Of a DNA stretch of 64,000 nucleotides, positions 8,381 to 18,510 are shown piece by piece. The notes beneath the pieces were generated by a model, which saw only the letters and a list, made by a program, of their open reading frames with translations, did not search any database and was not told the origin of the DNA. Each line of letters begins with the position of its first letter. The first letter of the stretch is position 1. The position numbers were made by a program, and so were the translations under genes. This stretch comes from Hydrogenophaga borbori (GTDB lineage: Bacteria > Pseudomonadota > Gammaproteobacteria > Burkholderiales > Burkholderiaceae_C): NCBI RefSeq assembly GCF_003417535.1, contig NZ_QVLS01000007.1:124001-188000 (forward strand), written 5' to 3'.

Positions 8381-10645
8381 TCAGGCCTTGGCCGCGGCCT
8401 TGTAGCGCTGGGCCTTGATGACCGAGGGCGTGCGTTTGAGGCTGCGCAGCACGTCGGCCAGGTGCTGGCGGTCGCGCACCGCCACCGAGAAGCGGATGTC
8501 CGTGGCGGTCTGCGCGGGTTCGTCGCCCATGTCCACGTGGGTGATGTCGGCCTCGGCCGCGGCGATGCTCGAGGCCACGCGCGCCAGCACGCCTTTGCCA
8601 TTGGCCACGGTGACGACCACGGTGGTGTCGAAGGAGCGCACGGGTTCGTCGGCCCATTCCACTTCAAGGAAGCGTTCGGCATCGCGGTCGCGCAGCCGGC
8701 GGGCGGTGGGGCAGTCCTCGGCATGCACCACCAGGCCTTCTCCTCGGCCCAGGTAGCCGACGATGCGATCGCCCGGGATGGGCTTGCAACATGGGGCGTA
8801 CTGCACCGACAGGCCTTCGCTGCCGTCCAGTGTGACCACACCCTGCAAGGCGCTCTCGCCATGACCGGCGGTGGCGTAGCGCTCGGTGCTGATCAGCACC
8901 GCGTCGGGCTTGAGCCCGGTTTCGGACAGCAGCACCGCGAGCTTCTTGCCCACCATGCTGGCGATGCGCCGGCCCATGCCGATGTCGGACAGCAACTCGG
9001 CCCTGCTCTTGTTGCCGGTGAAGCGCAGCAGCTTCTCCCACACCAGCGCCTGCTCACCGTCTTCGCCCGGCAATTGCGCGATGCCTTCGGAGCGCAGGGC
9101 CTGGCTGAGCATGCGCTCGCCCAGTTCAAGGGATTTTTCCTGCGCCACCGTCTTGAGGTGGTGGCGGATCTTGGAGCGCGCCCGGCCGGTCTTGACGAAG
9201 GACAGCCAGGTGGGATTGGGCTCGGCCTTCTCGTCCGTGATGACTTCGACCACGTCGCCGTTGGCCAGTTCGGACCGCAGCGGCCGCTGCTCGCCATTGA
9301 TGCGCGCGGCCACCGTGCGCTGGCCGATGTCGCTGTGAATGGCGTACGCGAAGTCGACCACCGTCGCGCCGCGCGGCAGCGCGAGGATCTTGCTCTTGGG
9401 CGTGAACACGTAGACCGCGTCGGGGAAGAGGTCGATCTTGATGTGGTCCCAGAACTCGCTGGCGTCGTGCGTTTCCTGCTGGATGTCCAGCAGCGACTGC
9501 AGCCACTGCGTGCCCAGGCGCTGCGACATGTCGCTGCCGGGCTCGTTGGCCTTGTAGAGCCAGTGCGCCGCCACGCCCGATTCGGCCACCACGTCCATGC
9601 CATGCGTGCGCACCTGGAACTCGATGGCGGTTCCGAAGGGCCCCACCAGCGTGGTGTGCAGCGACTGGTAGCCATTGACCTTGGGAATCGCGACGTAGTC
9701 GCGGAACTTGCCCGGCAGCGGCTTGTAGAGCTGGTGCAGCACGCCCAGGGCGGTGTAGCAGTCGGTCAGCTCGGGCACCACGATGCGAAAGCCGTAGATG
9801 TCGGTCACCTGGGCGAAGGACAGGTGCTTGCTGTCCATCTTGCGGTAGACGGAGTACAGCGTCTTCTCGCGGCCCATGATGCGCACCGGCATCAGCTGTC
9901 GCTTGAAGGCGGTTTCCACTTCCTGCTGCACGCGTGCGATCAGGTCGCGGCGGCGGCTGCGCGCCCGGTTCAGCGCCTTGGACAACACCTCGTAGCGCCA
10001 GGGGTGCAGGAACCGGAAGGCCAGGTCCTGCAGTTCGCGGTAGGTGAAGTTCAGGCCCAGGCGGTGGGCGATCGGGGCGTAGATTTCCAGCGTTTCCGAA
10101 CTGATGCGCTGCCACTTGCTGCGCGGCATGTCGGCCATCGTCCGCATGTTGTGCGTGCGATCGGCCAGCTTGATCAGGATGACCCGCACGTCCTTGGCCA
10201 TGGCCAGCAGCATCTTGCGGAAGGACTCGGCCTGGTTGTGCTCGCGCGAGGTGAACTCCAGCCGCTCCAGCTTGGTCAGTCCGTCGACCAGCTCGGCCAC
10301 CGGCGCGCCGAAGCGCTCGACCAGTTCCTGCTTGGTCACGCCGCAATCCTCGATGGCGTCGTGCATCAGCGCGGCCATCAGGGCCTGGGCGTCGAGCTTC
10401 CATTCCGCGCACATCGAGGCCACCGCGATGGGGTGGGTGATGTACGGATCGCCGTTCTTGCGCAGTTGGCCCAGGTGGGCCTCGTCGGCGAAGCGGTAGG
10501 CCTGCCGGATATGCTCGATGTCCGTGGGGCCGAGGTAGTCGAGCTTGCCCAGCAGCGCGGCGAAGCTGGCCGCAGCCGCGCTCGCGGCCGCGGTGGCCGC
10601 GTCAGGCGGGCTGACCGCCAGGGTACCGTCGACGGTAGGGGTCAT
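8381..10645 (-). CDS. spoT: Bifunctional (p)ppGpp synthetase/hydrolase SpoT
   Basis: Controls the stringent-response alarmone (p)ppGpp. Domain order in the 754-residue protein is: an HD hydrolase domain with the intact HDAIEDCG motif (about residue 95), the synthetase domain (DIYGFRIVVPEL, then GYQSLHTTLVGP), a TGS domain (VYVFTPKSKILALPRGATVVD), a helical linker, and a C-terminal ACT domain. The intact HD motif argues for SpoT/Rel rather than hydrolase-dead RelA. The ATG at 10645 (MTPTVDG) is preferred over a GTG ten codons upstream. It is the downstream member of yicC-gmk-rpoZ-spoT, the usual betaproteobacterial order, though a terminator-like hairpin separates it from rpoZ. Confidence 0.95.
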   Translation of the reverse strand: MTPTVDGTLAVSPPDAATAAASAAAASFAALLGKLDYLGPTDIEHIRQAYRFADEAHLGQLRKNGDPYITHPIAVASMCAEWKLDAQALMAALMHDAIEDCGVTKQELVERFGAPVAELVDGLTKLERLEFTSREHNQAESFRKMLLAMAKDVRVILIKLADRTHNMRTMADMPRSKWQRISSETLEIYAPIAHRLGLNFTYRELQDLAFRFLHPWRYEVLSKALNRARSRRRDLIARVQQEVETAFKRQLMPVRIMGREKTLYSVYRKMDSKHLSFAQVTDIYGFRIVVPELTDCYTALGVLHQLYKPLPGKFRDYVAIPKVNGYQSLHTTLVGPFGTAIEFQVRTHGMDVVAESGVAAHWLYKANEPGSDMSQRLGTQWLQSLLDIQQETHDASEFWDHIKIDLFPDAVYVFTPKSKILALPRGATVVDFAYAIHSDIGQRTVAARINGEQRPLRSELANGDVVEVITDEKAEPNPTWLSFVKTGRARSKIRHHLKTVAQEKSLELGERMLSQALRSEGIAQLPGEDGEQALVWEKLLRFTGNKSRAELLSDIGMGRRIASMVGKKLAVLLSETGLKPDAVLISTERYATAGHGESALQGVVTLDGSEGLSVQYAPCCKPIPGDRIVGYLGRGEGLVVHAEDCPTARRLRDRDAERFLEVEWADEPVRSFDTTVVVTVANGKGVLARVASSIAAAEADITHVDMGDEPAQTATDIRFSVAVRDRQHLADVLRSLKRTPSVIKAQRYKAAAKA

Positions 10646-10733
10646 CCTGCAACTGTAGCGCCAGACGGCATGCACCGCTTTGGGTCACCGATCTAGGCCC
10701 TGGTCCCGGGGCGGAATCGGGGCCGCCAGAAAC

Positions 10734-10761
10734 AAAAAGACACCGTCGAACGGTGCCTTTT
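10734..10761 (-). terminator. Bidirectional-looking terminator between rpoZ and spoT
   Basis: A 7-bp stem (10739-10745 with 10751-10757) around a TCGAA loop. On the minus strand it is followed by TTTTTG, and on the plus strand by TTTTG. It would end rpoZ transcripts, leaving spoT to read-through or its own promoter. Confidence 0.75.
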
Positions 10762-10785
10762 GTGGGGAGGGTGCGACGCTGCGAC

Positions 10786-10989
10786 TCAGGTCGGCACTTT
10801 TTTGAGCATCTCGAGGCCGACCTTGCCTTCGGCGATCTCGCGCAGGGCGGTGACACCCGGCTTGTTCTTGCTCTCGATCTTGGGGGCGTGGCCCTGGCTC
10901 AGCATGCGGGCGCGGTAGGTGGCGGCCAGCACGAGCTGAAAGCGGTTGGGGATCTGTTCCAGGCAGTCTTCGACGGTGATGCGTGCCAT
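10786..10989 (-). CDS. rpoZ: RNA polymerase omega subunit
   Basis: Small subunit that helps assemble RNA polymerase by holding beta-prime, and takes part in ppGpp binding. The 67-residue sequence begins [11 protein letters not shown] and contains [14 protein letters not shown], the conserved family core, and ends in the usual charged tail. It lies 18 bases after gmk on the same strand and before spoT, tying the transcription machinery to the alarmone gene. Confidence 0.96.
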   Translation of the reverse strand: MARITVEDCLEQIPNRFQLVLAATYRARMLSQGHAPKIESKNKPGVTALREIAEGKVGLEMLKKVPT

Positions 10990-11007
10990 GGCGGGCTCCG
11001 GGCAATG

Positions 11008-11628
11008 TCAGGGGATGTTGAGCGCTTCGAATGTGTCGCTGCGGGCGCTGCGCTGCGCCGCGTACTTCAAGCGCTGGGCGTGAACGATGGCCTTGAGATC
11101 AAACAGGGCCCGTTCAAACAACTCATTGATTATAACGAAGTCGAAATCCCGGGCGTGGGCCATCTCCAGGGCGGCATTGCGCAGGCGCAGATCGATCACA
11201 TCGGCGGTGTCCTCGGCGCGCCGCTCCAGGCGCGAGCGCAGCTCTTCCCAGCTGGGCGGCAGGATGAAGATCAGGACCGCGTTGGGAAAGATGCGCTTGA
11301 CCTGCAGCGCGCCCTGGTAATCGATCTCCAGCACCACGTCGGCGCCTTGCTTGATGCGCTGCTCGATGGCGGTCTTGGACGTGCCGTAGCGGTTGCCGTG
11401 CACCTGCGCCCACTCCAGGAAAGCGTCCTGCGCGATCATCTGGTCGAAGCTCTCCTGGCTCACGAAGTAGTACTCGCGGCCATGCAGCTCCTGCCCCCTC
11501 GGCGGGCGCGTGGTGTGCGACACCGAGGGCTGCACGCGGGCATCGAGCTCCATCAGCGCCTTGACCAGACTGGATTTGCCTGCCCCGCTGGGCGCGGCCA
11601 CGACGAACAGGTTGCCGGGGTATTGCAT
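11008..11628 (-). CDS. gmk: Guanylate kinase
   Basis: Phosphorylates GMP to GDP with ATP, supplying guanine nucleotides. The 206-residue protein has the P-loop [14 protein letters not shown] near the N-terminus, [20 protein letters not shown] for GMP binding, and [14 protein letters not shown]. Length is standard. It follows yicC after 7 bases and precedes rpoZ by 18, so the four genes yicC-gmk-rpoZ-(spoT) form the conserved operon. Confidence 0.96.
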   Translation of the reverse strand: MQYPGNLFVVAAPSGAGKSSLVKALMELDARVQPSVSHTTRPPRGQELHGREYYFVSQESFDQMIAQDAFLEWAQVHGNRYGTSKTAIEQRIKQGADVVLEIDYQGALQVKRIFPNAVLIFILPPSWEELRSRLERRAEDTADVIDLRLRNAALEMAHARDFDFVIINELFERALFDLKAIVHAQRLKYAAQRSARSDTFEALNIP

Positions 11629-11635
11629 CAGGGTC

Positions 11636-12547
11636 TCATTCGAGGTTCTGCACCTGCTCGCGCATCTGTTCGATGAGCACTTTCATGTCCACCGAGACGC
11701 GGGTGAGTTCCAGGCTCGACGACTTGGAGCCCAGGGTGTTGGCTTCGCGGTGCAGCTCCTGGATCAGGAAGTCCAGGCGCTTGCCCACCTCGCCGCCGCG
11801 CTGCAGCAGGCGTTCGATCTCGTCCAGGTGGGAGCGCAGGCGCGTGAGTTCTTCTGCCACGTCGATGCGGATGGCGAAGGCCGTGGCCTCGGCCAGGGCG
11901 CGGTCGCGCGCGGCCTCGCTGGCGGCGATGCTGCCCGAGGCGTCGGCGCCCAGGGCTTCCTGCCAACGGTCGAGGAAGCGCTGGCGCTGCTGGGCCACGA
12001 GCTCGGGGATCAGGGGTTGGGCCGTGTCGGTGAGGGCGCGCAGCTGGCCCACGCGATCGAGCAGCATGCTGGCCAGCCGGGCCCCTTCGCGCGCCCGGGC
12101 TTCGAGCAGCTGTGTCAGGGCGGTGTCCAGCAGTTCGGGCAGGCGTTCGTGCAGATCGGCCGGCGGGGCGCTGCGGCGTCCCACCAGGGCCAGCACCTCG
12201 GCCACCGACAGCGGTTGCGCCTGCGGGAGCCAGGTGCGGATGCTGTCCTGCGCCCCCAGCAGGCGCTGCAGTTCGGCGCTGCCCGGCGCGCGCGGCGTGG
12301 CGTCGGACGGGGTTTCGATCCAGGCGCGCACCTCGACCTTGCCGCGCTTGAGCCGCTGCGTGAGGCGTTCGCGCAGGGCGGGTTCGCTCGGGCGCAAGTC
12401 ATCCGGGAGCTTGAAACCGAGATCGAGGAATCGGCTGTTGACGGATCGGATTTCGACACCGACGGACGGGCCGGATTCTCCCGCGGCCGGCTCTGCGCCA
12501 GCGTTTCGCTGGGCCGAGGCGTAGCCGGTCATGCTGTAAACTGCCAT
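11636..12547 (-). CDS. yicC: YicC-family endoribonuclease-like protein
   Basis: YicC/YloC family; E. coli YicC is reported as an endoribonuclease acting on small RNAs, and the family is widely linked to gmk. The 303-residue protein starts with the signature [11 protein letters not shown] and has the family's conserved C-terminal part ([17 protein letters not shown], then [17 protein letters not shown]). The ATG at 12547 is chosen because the signature begins there, although the frame stays open for ten more codons. It is divergent from the kinase gene, with 59 bases between the starts. Confidence 0.93.
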   Translation of the reverse strand: MAVYSMTGYASAQRNAGAEPAAGESGPSVGVEIRSVNSRFLDLGFKLPDDLRPSEPALRERLTQRLKRGKVEVRAWIETPSDATPRAPGSAELQRLLGAQDSIRTWLPQAQPLSVAEVLALVGRRSAPPADLHERLPELLDTALTQLLEARAREGARLASMLLDRVGQLRALTDTAQPLIPELVAQQRQRFLDRWQEALGADASGSIAASEAARDRALAEATAFAIRIDVAEELTRLRSHLDEIERLLQRGGEVGKRLDFLIQELHREANTLGSKSSSLELTRVSVDMKVLIEQMREQVQNLE

Positions 12548-12606
12548 CGCTCTGGGCCGGTGGTGTTGGAGGTCCAAAACGGGGCGTTTCGGAAACCGGT
12601 CGAATT

Positions 12607-13617
12607 ATGTCAAAGGTCAAACCCGCTCCTCTGCCACCCGACACGGTGATCGGTGGCTACCGCATCGTTCGCAAGCTGGCCGCCGGCGGTTTTGGCGTCG
12701 TGTACCTCGCGGTCGACACCGAAGGCCAGCAGGTCGCCGTCAAGGAATACCTGCCCTCGTCTCTGGCCACGCGTGGCCCCGGCGAGCTGTTGCCGCAGGT
12801 GCAACCCGAAAAGCTGTCGCTGTACCGACTGGGCCTCAAGAGTTTCTTCGAGGAAGGCCGCGCGCTGGCGCAGATCTCCCACCAGTCGGTGGTGAGCGTG
12901 CTGAACTTCTTCCGCGAGAACGAAACCGTCTACATGGTCATGAACTACCTGGAGGGCTCGTCCCTGCAGGAATTCATCATCACCGCGCGCGAGCTCAAGA
13001 AGCAGAAGGTCTTCCGCGAATCCACCATCCGCTCGCTCTACGACGAGGTGCTGCGCGGCCTGCGCATCGTGCACCAGCACAAGATGCTGCACCTCGACAT
13101 CAAGCCCGCGAACATCTTCGTCACCGACGACAACCGCGCGGTGCTCATCGACTTCGGCGCCGCGCGCGAAGTGCTGAGCAAAGAGGGCAACTTCATCCGG
13201 CCCATGTACACGCCGGGCTTCGCTGCGCCCGAGATGTACCGCCGCGATTCGTCCATGGGCCCCTGGACCGACATCTATGCCATCGGCGCCTGCATCTACG
13301 CCAGCATGCAGGGCTACCCACCCAACGACGCGCCCCAGCGCCTCGAGAAGGACCGCCTCTCGCTGGCCCTGTCGCGCCTGCGTGGCGTGTACTCCGACAA
13401 CCTGATCGAAGTGGTCGAGTGGTGTATGTCGCTCGACCCGCTCTCGCGCCCGCAATCGGTCTTTGCGCTGCAGAAGGAACTCAGCCGCGAGACCGAGCGC
13501 AGCTACACCAAGCTCACCGTGGCCGAGAAGATGCGCCTGCAGTTCGACAACATCGTCTCCGACAAGCAGAAGTCGCTGCTGCGCAAGTCCACCGACGTGG
13601 GCACCAAATTCCGATGA
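12607..13617 (+). CDS. Serine/threonine protein kinase
   Basis: Hanks-type kinase of 336 residues without an obvious transmembrane segment or sensor domain. Visible motifs are the glycine loop LAAGGFGVVYLA (about residues 25-36), the ATP-binding Lys in VAVKEYLP, the catalytic loop HLDIKPANIF, the magnesium motif DFGAA, and TPGFAAPEMY in place of APE. The catalytic loop reads HLD rather than HRD, so this is a non-RD kinase, which usually does not depend on activation-loop phosphorylation. Its last codons overlap the start of a PP2C phosphatase (ATGA), a classic kinase/phosphatase pair. The substrates are unknown. Confidence 0.9.
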   Translation: MSKVKPAPLPPDTVIGGYRIVRKLAAGGFGVVYLAVDTEGQQVAVKEYLPSSLATRGPGELLPQVQPEKLSLYRLGLKSFFEEGRALAQISHQSVVSVLNFFRENETVYMVMNYLEGSSLQEFIITARELKKQKVFRESTIRSLYDEVLRGLRIVHQHKMLHLDIKPANIFVTDDNRAVLIDFGAAREVLSKEGNFIRPMYTPGFAAPEMYRRDSSMGPWTDIYAIGACIYASMQGYPPNDAPQRLEKDRLSLALSRLRGVYSDNLIEVVEWCMSLDPLSRPQSVFALQKELSRETERSYTKLTVAEKMRLQFDNIVSDKQKSLLRKSTDVGTKFR

Positions 13618-14516
13618 AGTTTTCGGTCTACCAGATCAGCCGGCAAGGCGGTCGCGAGCGCAACGAAGACCGCATGGGCTACGCCTATACGCGCGAGTCC
13701 GGGCTGTTCGTGCTGGCCGACGGCATGGGCGGCCATCCGGAAGGCGCCATGGCCGCGCAGCTGGCGCTGCAGACGCTCTCGGCCTACTTCCAGAAGGCGG
13801 CCAACCCGACGGTGCGCGAGGTGCCTGAGTTCCTCTCCAGCGCGCTCATGGCCGCGCACCACCAGATCATCCGCTACGCCGCCGAGAAGGGCATGCTCGA
13901 CACGCCGCGCACCACGCTGGTGGCGGCCGTCATGGAGCGCGGCCACATCCACTGGGTGCACTGCGGCGACTCGCGCCTGTACGTGGTGCGCGACGGCGAG
14001 CTGCTCACGCGCACGCGCGACCATTCCTACATGGAGCAGCAGGCGCACCTGGGCCGCAACACCGAGCACATCAACCGCAACATCCTGTTCACCTGCCTGG
14101 GTTCGCCGGCCAAGCCGGTCTACGACCTGTCGGGCCCGGTGCAGCTCATGCAGGGCGACCGCGTGCTGCTGTGTTCCGACGGCCTCTGGGGCACGGTCGA
14201 GGACGACGAAATCGTGAACGAACTGTCCTCACGCCCGCTGGAGCAGGCCGTTCCCGACCTGGTGGAAACCGCGCTGCGGCGCGGCGGCCAGCGCTGCGAC
14301 AACGTCACGGTACTCGCCATGGAGTGGGAAACCGCCGACGAGTACCAGACGACGCGCGTGTCCACCGAAGACATCGAGGACGGCGTGTTCGCCTCCACCA
14401 TCCAGTCGGGCGTGCCCGACCCCACCGTCGAAGACCTGGACGACGCGGCCATCGAAAAGTCGATCGCCGAGATCAATGCGGCGATCGCCCGCACGGCGGC
14501 CGCGCGCAACGCCTGA
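13614..14516 (+). CDS. PP2C-family serine/threonine phosphatase
   Basis: Metal-dependent protein phosphatase, 300 residues, expected to reverse the neighbouring kinase. Motifs in order are RNEDRMGYAY, LADGMGGHPEGAMAA, HCGDSRLYVVRDG and LLCSDGLWGTVEDDEI, which supply the metal-binding Asp residues of the Stp/PphA group. A C-terminal acidic tail (about residues 240-300) follows the catalytic core. The start at 13614 overlaps the kinase stop; an upstream extension of the same frame is only a shadow of the kinase gene. rph follows 28 bases later. Confidence 0.92.
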   Translation: MKFSVYQISRQGGRERNEDRMGYAYTRESGLFVLADGMGGHPEGAMAAQLALQTLSAYFQKAANPTVREVPEFLSSALMAAHHQIIRYAAEKGMLDTPRTTLVAAVMERGHIHWVHCGDSRLYVVRDGELLTRTRDHSYMEQQAHLGRNTEHINRNILFTCLGSPAKPVYDLSGPVQLMQGDRVLLCSDGLWGTVEDDEIVNELSSRPLEQAVPDLVETALRRGGQRCDNVTVLAMEWETADEYQTTRVSTEDIEDGVFASTIQSGVPDPTVEDLDDAAIEKSIAEINAAIARTAAARNA

Positions 14517-14544
14517 GCTTCGTTTTTCCTGAGGTTTTTTCTCT

Positions 14545-15273
14545 ATGACGGCTGTCCAACGACCGGGCCAGCGGGCCGCCAATGCCCTGCGCCCGGTGCG
14601 CATCACCCGTGGCTACACCATGCACGCCGAGGGCTCGGTGCTGATCGAATTCGGGCACACCAAGGTGCTCTGCACCGCTTCCGTGGAAGAAAAAGTGCCG
14701 CCGCACAAGCGCGGCAGCGGCGAAGGCTGGGTGACGGCCGAGTACGGCATGCTGCCGCGCGCCACGCACACGCGCAGCGACCGCGAGGCGGCCAAGGGCA
14801 AGCAGAGCGGGCGCACGCAGGAGATCCAGCGCCTGATCGGCCGCTCGCTGCGCGCGGTGTTCGACCTCAAGGCCCTGGGTGAGCGCACCATTTCGCTCGA
14901 CTGCGACGTGCTGCAGGCCGACGGCGGCACGCGCACGGCGGCGATCACCGGCGCTTTCGTGGCCGCCCAGGACGCGGTGAGCCGCCTGATGGACGCCGGC
15001 AAGCTGACGGCCTCGCCGATCAAGGACCATGTGGCCGCGATCTCGGTCGGCATCCTGGACGGCGCACCACTGCTCGACCTGGAGTACGTGGAAGACTCTG
15101 CCTGCGACACCGACATGAACGTGGTCATGACCGGCGCCGGCCACTACGTGGAGGTGCAGGGCACGGCCGAGGGCGCGGCCTTCACCCGCGCCGAGATGGA
15201 CCAGCTGCTGGTGCTGGCCGAAAAGGGCATCGCCGAACTCGTGGCCTTGCAGAAGGCGGCGCTCGGCGCATGA
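14545..15273 (+). CDS. rph: Ribonuclease PH
   Basis: Phosphorolytic 3'-5' exoribonuclease that trims tRNA 3' ends. The 242-residue protein has the family pattern: [20 protein letters not shown] at the start, [27 protein letters not shown] and [19 protein letters not shown]. Length is standard. The stop overlaps the start of rdgB (ATGA), and hemW is coupled in the same way, so rph-rdgB-hemW form a tight operon. Confidence 0.96.
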   Translation: MTAVQRPGQRAANALRPVRITRGYTMHAEGSVLIEFGHTKVLCTASVEEKVPPHKRGSGEGWVTAEYGMLPRATHTRSDREAAKGKQSGRTQEIQRLIGRSLRAVFDLKALGERTISLDCDVLQADGGTRTAAITGAFVAAQDAVSRLMDAGKLTASPIKDHVAAISVGILDGAPLLDLEYVEDSACDTDMNVVMTGAGHYVEVQGTAEGAAFTRAEMDQLLVLAEKGIAELVALQKAALGA

Positions 15274-15887
15274 AGCTGGTTCTCGCGTCGAACAACGCCG
15301 GCAAGCTGGCCGAATTGCAGGACCTGTTCGCGCCGCTGGGTGTGCAGCTCGTGCGCCAGGCCGAGCTGGGCATCCCCGAGGCGCCCGAGCCGCACCGCAC
15401 CTTCGTCGAGAACGCCCTGGCCAAGGCCCGGCACGCCGCGCGCGAGAGCGGCCTGCCGGCGGTGGCCGACGACGCCGGCCTGTGCGTGGAGGCTTTCGGC
15501 GGCCTGCCGGGCGTGGACACCGCCTACTACGCCACGCAGCACGGCTACCCCAAGGGCGACGACCACAACGTCACCGCGCTGCTGGAGCAGATGCGCGACG
15601 TGGGCGACCGCCGCGCGGCCCTGGTCAGCACCCTGGTGGCGCTGCGCCACGCCGACGACCCCGAGCCCCTCGTGGCCACCGGCCGCGCGCCCGGCCTGAT
15701 CACGCGCGAGCGTGTGGGCGCGCACGGCTTCGGTTTTGATCCGGTGATGTTCATTCCGGCCTTGGGCAAGACCTTCGCCGAGCTTGACCCCGAGGTGAAA
15801 AACCGGCACAGCCACCGCGGACAGGCCGCGCGCGCCATGCTCGAACTCATGCGCGAGCGCTGGTTCTCGCCCACCCCACCGGTATGA
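15270..15887 (+). CDS. rdgB: dITP/XTP pyrophosphatase (RdgB/HAM1)
   Basis: Hydrolyses non-canonical purine nucleoside triphosphates (ITP, dITP, XTP) to monophosphates, keeping them out of nucleic acids. The 205-residue protein has [14 protein letters not shown] at the N-terminus, [34 protein letters not shown] and [11 protein letters not shown], all HAM1 landmarks. It overlaps rph upstream and hemW downstream by four bases each. Confidence 0.95.
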   Translation: MKLVLASNNAGKLAELQDLFAPLGVQLVRQAELGIPEAPEPHRTFVENALAKARHAARESGLPAVADDAGLCVEAFGGLPGVDTAYYATQHGYPKGDDHNVTALLEQMRDVGDRRAALVSTLVALRHADDPEPLVATGRAPGLITRERVGAHGFGFDPVMFIPALGKTFAELDPEVKNRHSHRGQAARAMLELMRERWFSPTPPV

Positions 15888-17104
15888 GCGAACTGCCGCC
15901 CAGCCGCGACCCGCGCCACTGGATGCGGCCGGGCACGCTGCAGCTCGGCGCACCGCCGCCGCTGTCGCTCTACATTCACCTGCCGTGGTGCCTGAAGAAG
16001 TGCCCCTACTGCGACTTCAACTCGCACGAATGGAGCGCCACGGCCGCGTCGGGGCAGGCCATGCCCGAGGCGCGCTACCTCGACGCCTTGCGCGCCGACC
16101 TCGAGGCCTCGCTGCCCCTGGTCTGGGGCCGGCCGGTGCACAGCGTGTTCATCGGCGGTGGCACGCCCAGCCTGTTCTCCCCGGAGGCCATCGATCGCCT
16201 GCTGGCCGACGTGCGCGCGCGCCTTCCGCTGGAGCCCGACGCCGAGATCACCCTGGAGGCCAACCCCGGCACCTTCGAGAAAGACCGCTTTCGCGCCTTC
16301 CGCCAGGCCGGCGTGACGCGCCTGTCGGTCGGGGTGCAGAGCTTCGACGACGCGCAGCTCAAGGCCCTGGGCCGCGTGCACGACGGCGCGCAGGCGCGCG
16401 CCGCGCTGGAGGAGGCGGCCCAGGTGTTCGACACCTTCAACCTCGACCTGATGTACGCGCTGCCGGGCCAGACGCTCGCGCAGTGCGAGGCCGACCTGCG
16501 CACCGCGCTGTCCTTCGCGCCGCCGCACCTGTCGGTCTACCACCTCACGCTGGAACCCAACACCTACTTCGCCAAGTTCCCGCCCCCGCTGCCCGGCGAC
16601 GACGAGGCCTACGAGATGCTGGACCGCATCACCGAGCTCACCGCGGTGGCGGGCCTGCAGCGCTACGAGGTCTCGGCCTACGCCCGGTCCGGGCACGCCT
16701 GCCGGCACAACCTCAACTACTGGCGCTTCGGCGACTACCTCGGCATCGGCGCGGGCGCGCACGGCAAGCTCAGCTTCGCGCACCGCATCGCGCGCCCGGT
16801 GCGCGTGCGCGAGCCGCGGCTGTACATGGAGCGCGCCCTGGCCGGCGATGCCGTGGCCAGCATGGACGAGGTGCCGCGCGCGCAGCTGCCGTTTGAATTC
16901 ATGCTCAATGCGCTGCGCCTGCGCGAGGGCTTCGCGCTGGCCGACTTCATGTCCGGCACCGGCCTGCCGCTGTCCAGCATCGACGCGGCCTTGCGCGAGG
17001 CCGAGGCCAAGGGCCTGGTCGAACGGGAGGGGGGCTGGGTGCGGCCGACCGAGCGCGGCTTCGACTTCCTGAGCGACCTGCAGTCGCTGTTTCTGCCGGC
17101 CTGA
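15884..17104 (+). CDS. hemW: Heme chaperone HemW (radical SAM)
   Basis: HemW, formerly annotated as oxygen-independent coproporphyrinogen oxidase, is a radical-SAM protein that delivers heme. The 406-residue protein has CLKKCPYC, the C-x3-C-x2-C cluster motif, at about residues 40-47, and FIGGGTPSLFS and RLSVGVQSFDD follow. The motif is preceded by YIHLPWC, as in HemW. The final gene of rph-rdgB-hemW; it ends 17 bases from the convergent sensor kinase gene. Confidence 0.92.
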   Translation: MSELPPSRDPRHWMRPGTLQLGAPPPLSLYIHLPWCLKKCPYCDFNSHEWSATAASGQAMPEARYLDALRADLEASLPLVWGRPVHSVFIGGGTPSLFSPEAIDRLLADVRARLPLEPDAEITLEANPGTFEKDRFRAFRQAGVTRLSVGVQSFDDAQLKALGRVHDGAQARAALEEAAQVFDTFNLDLMYALPGQTLAQCEADLRTALSFAPPHLSVYHLTLEPNTYFAKFPPPLPGDDEAYEMLDRITELTAVAGLQRYEVSAYARSGHACRHNLNYWRFGDYLGIGAGAHGKLSFAHRIARPVRVREPRLYMERALAGDAVASMDEVPRAQLPFEFMLNALRLREGFALADFMSGTGLPLSSIDAALREAEAKGLVEREGGWVRPTERGFDFLSDLQSLFLPA

Positions 17105-17121
17105 GGCGCGGCAGGGCGGCG

Positions 17122-18510
17122 TCACACCATATTGAAGCCCACGCGCGTGCGGCCCGCGGCCGACTCGGCGGCCGCGAAGCCGTCGTGCATGCGCGCGATG
17201 GCGGCCACGATGGACAGGCCCAGTCCATGGTGCGGCTTTTCCAGTTCGCAGCGCGAGGCGTCGGCGCGGAAGAAGCGGTCGAACAGGCGTGGCAGGTGCT
17301 CGGGCTCGATGGCCGGTCCAACGTTCTCCACCCACAGCCGCACGCCCTGGTCGCCCTCGCGAAGGATGCGCACGCACAGGCGCGAGTCCTTGTCGGCGTA
17401 ACGAATCGCGTTGCCCAGCAGGTTGGACAGCGCGCGCTTGACCAGCGGCTCGTCCACCGAGAGCAGGGCGTCGCCTTCGATGTCGATGCCCAGGCCGGCT
17501 TCCTCCATGGGTGCCTCGTGGAACTCCACCACCTGCTGCACCAGCTCGGCCAGGCTCAGGGGCGCGCCGCGCCGCGCCTTCACGCCGCGGTCGGCCTGCG
17601 CCAGGAACAGCATGTCGTTGACGATGCCAGCCAGGCGCTGCAGCTCTTCCAGGTTGGACAGCAGCACCTCCTCGAGCTCGGGCGCGCTGCGCTCGCGGCT
17701 CAGCGCCACCTCGGTGTGGCCGATCAGGTTGGCCAGCGGCGTGCGCAGCTCGTGCGCCACGTCGGCGTTGAAGCCTTCGAGCTGAACGTAGGTGCGCTCC
17801 ACGCGCTGCATCAGGCCGTTGAACTGCTCGATCAGTGGCTGCAGTTCTTCGGTGGGCTCGCACAGCGTCAGGCGCTGGTCCAGCCGGCGCACGTCGATGG
17901 CGCGCGTCTGCGCCGCCAGGTCCATCAGCGGGCGCAGGCTGCTGCGCACGCGCCAGTAGGTGGCCCAGGCCACGAAGGCGCCCCCCGCCAGCGTGGCAGC
18001 CACCAGCAGCAGCGCCATGCGCCGGCCGTACTGCGCGTCGCGCGAACAGTCCATCACCAGCCGGCCCTTGAGCGGCGCGCTGCCATCGGCGCGCGGCACC
18101 TCGAACCGCAGCTCGCTCGTCGGGGCGGTGGCGGGGTCGAAGCTGGGCAGGGGATCGCGGTACAGGGTGCTGCCGTCGGCCCGGCGCAGCTCCACGAAGT
18201 TGCCGGGGCGGCGCTCGCTCAGCCACAACAGCTTTTGCACCATGTCGGCCTCGCTGCCGTGGGCGTCGGTTTCCTTCAGCACCTCGATGAGCACGTGCGA
18301 GTAGCCGCGCAGTTCCTCCTGCTGGCGCGAGGCGAACAGCATCCAGGTGGCGGCGTAGATGACGGCCAGCAGCACGCCCAGGCCGATGATGGTCTGCACC
18401 GCGAGCAACAGCGACAGGCGCTTGCCGATGGAGTAGGCGCAGGGCGTGGGCGCGGCGCGCAGCGCCGTCGTGGCCGAGTTGGTGGGCGGGGTGATGGCGG
18501 TGGTGTTCAC
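17122..18510 (-). CDS. Sensor histidine kinase, heavy-metal (CusS/IrlS-like) type
   Basis: Inner-membrane kinase of a two-component pair, 462 residues from a GTG start at 18510 that overlaps the regulator stop (GTGA). Layout: an N-terminal membrane helix ([19 protein letters not shown]), a periplasmic domain of about 130 residues, a second helix ([19 protein letters not shown]), HAMP, the H-box [15 protein letters not shown], the N-box [12 protein letters not shown] and a C-terminal ATP-binding domain ending near [13 protein letters not shown]. Similarity in layout to CusS/CopS/IrlS suggests metal or envelope-stress sensing, but no metal-export gene is adjacent. The frame continues upstream through the regulator gene as a shadow. 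Confidence 0.87.
   Translation of the reverse strand: MNTTAITPPTNSATTALRAAPTPCAYSIGKRLSLLLAVQTIIGLGVLLAVIYAATWMLFASRQQEELRGYSHVLIEVLKETDAHGSEADMVQKLLWLSERRPGNFVELRRADGSTLYRDPLPSFDPATAPTSELRFEVPRADGSAPLKGRLVMDCSRDAQYGRRMALLLVAATLAGGAFVAWATYWRVRSSLRPLMDLAAQTRAIDVRRLDQRLTLCEPTEELQPLIEQFNGLMQRVERTYVQLEGFNADVAHELRTPLANLIGHTEVALSRERSAPELEEVLLSNLEELQRLAGIVNDMLFLAQADRGVKARRGAPLSLAELVQQVVEFHEAPMEEAGLGIDIEGDALLSVDEPLVKRALSNLLGNAIRYADKDSRLCVRILREGDQGVRLWVENVGPAIEPEHLPRLFDRFFRADASRCELEKPHHGLGLSIVAAIARMHDGFAAAESAAGRTRVGFNMV

Noticed and set aside
8462..10696. A 744-codon plus-strand frame opposite spoT
   Set aside because: Antisense shadow of spoT with His/Gly/Val-rich content.
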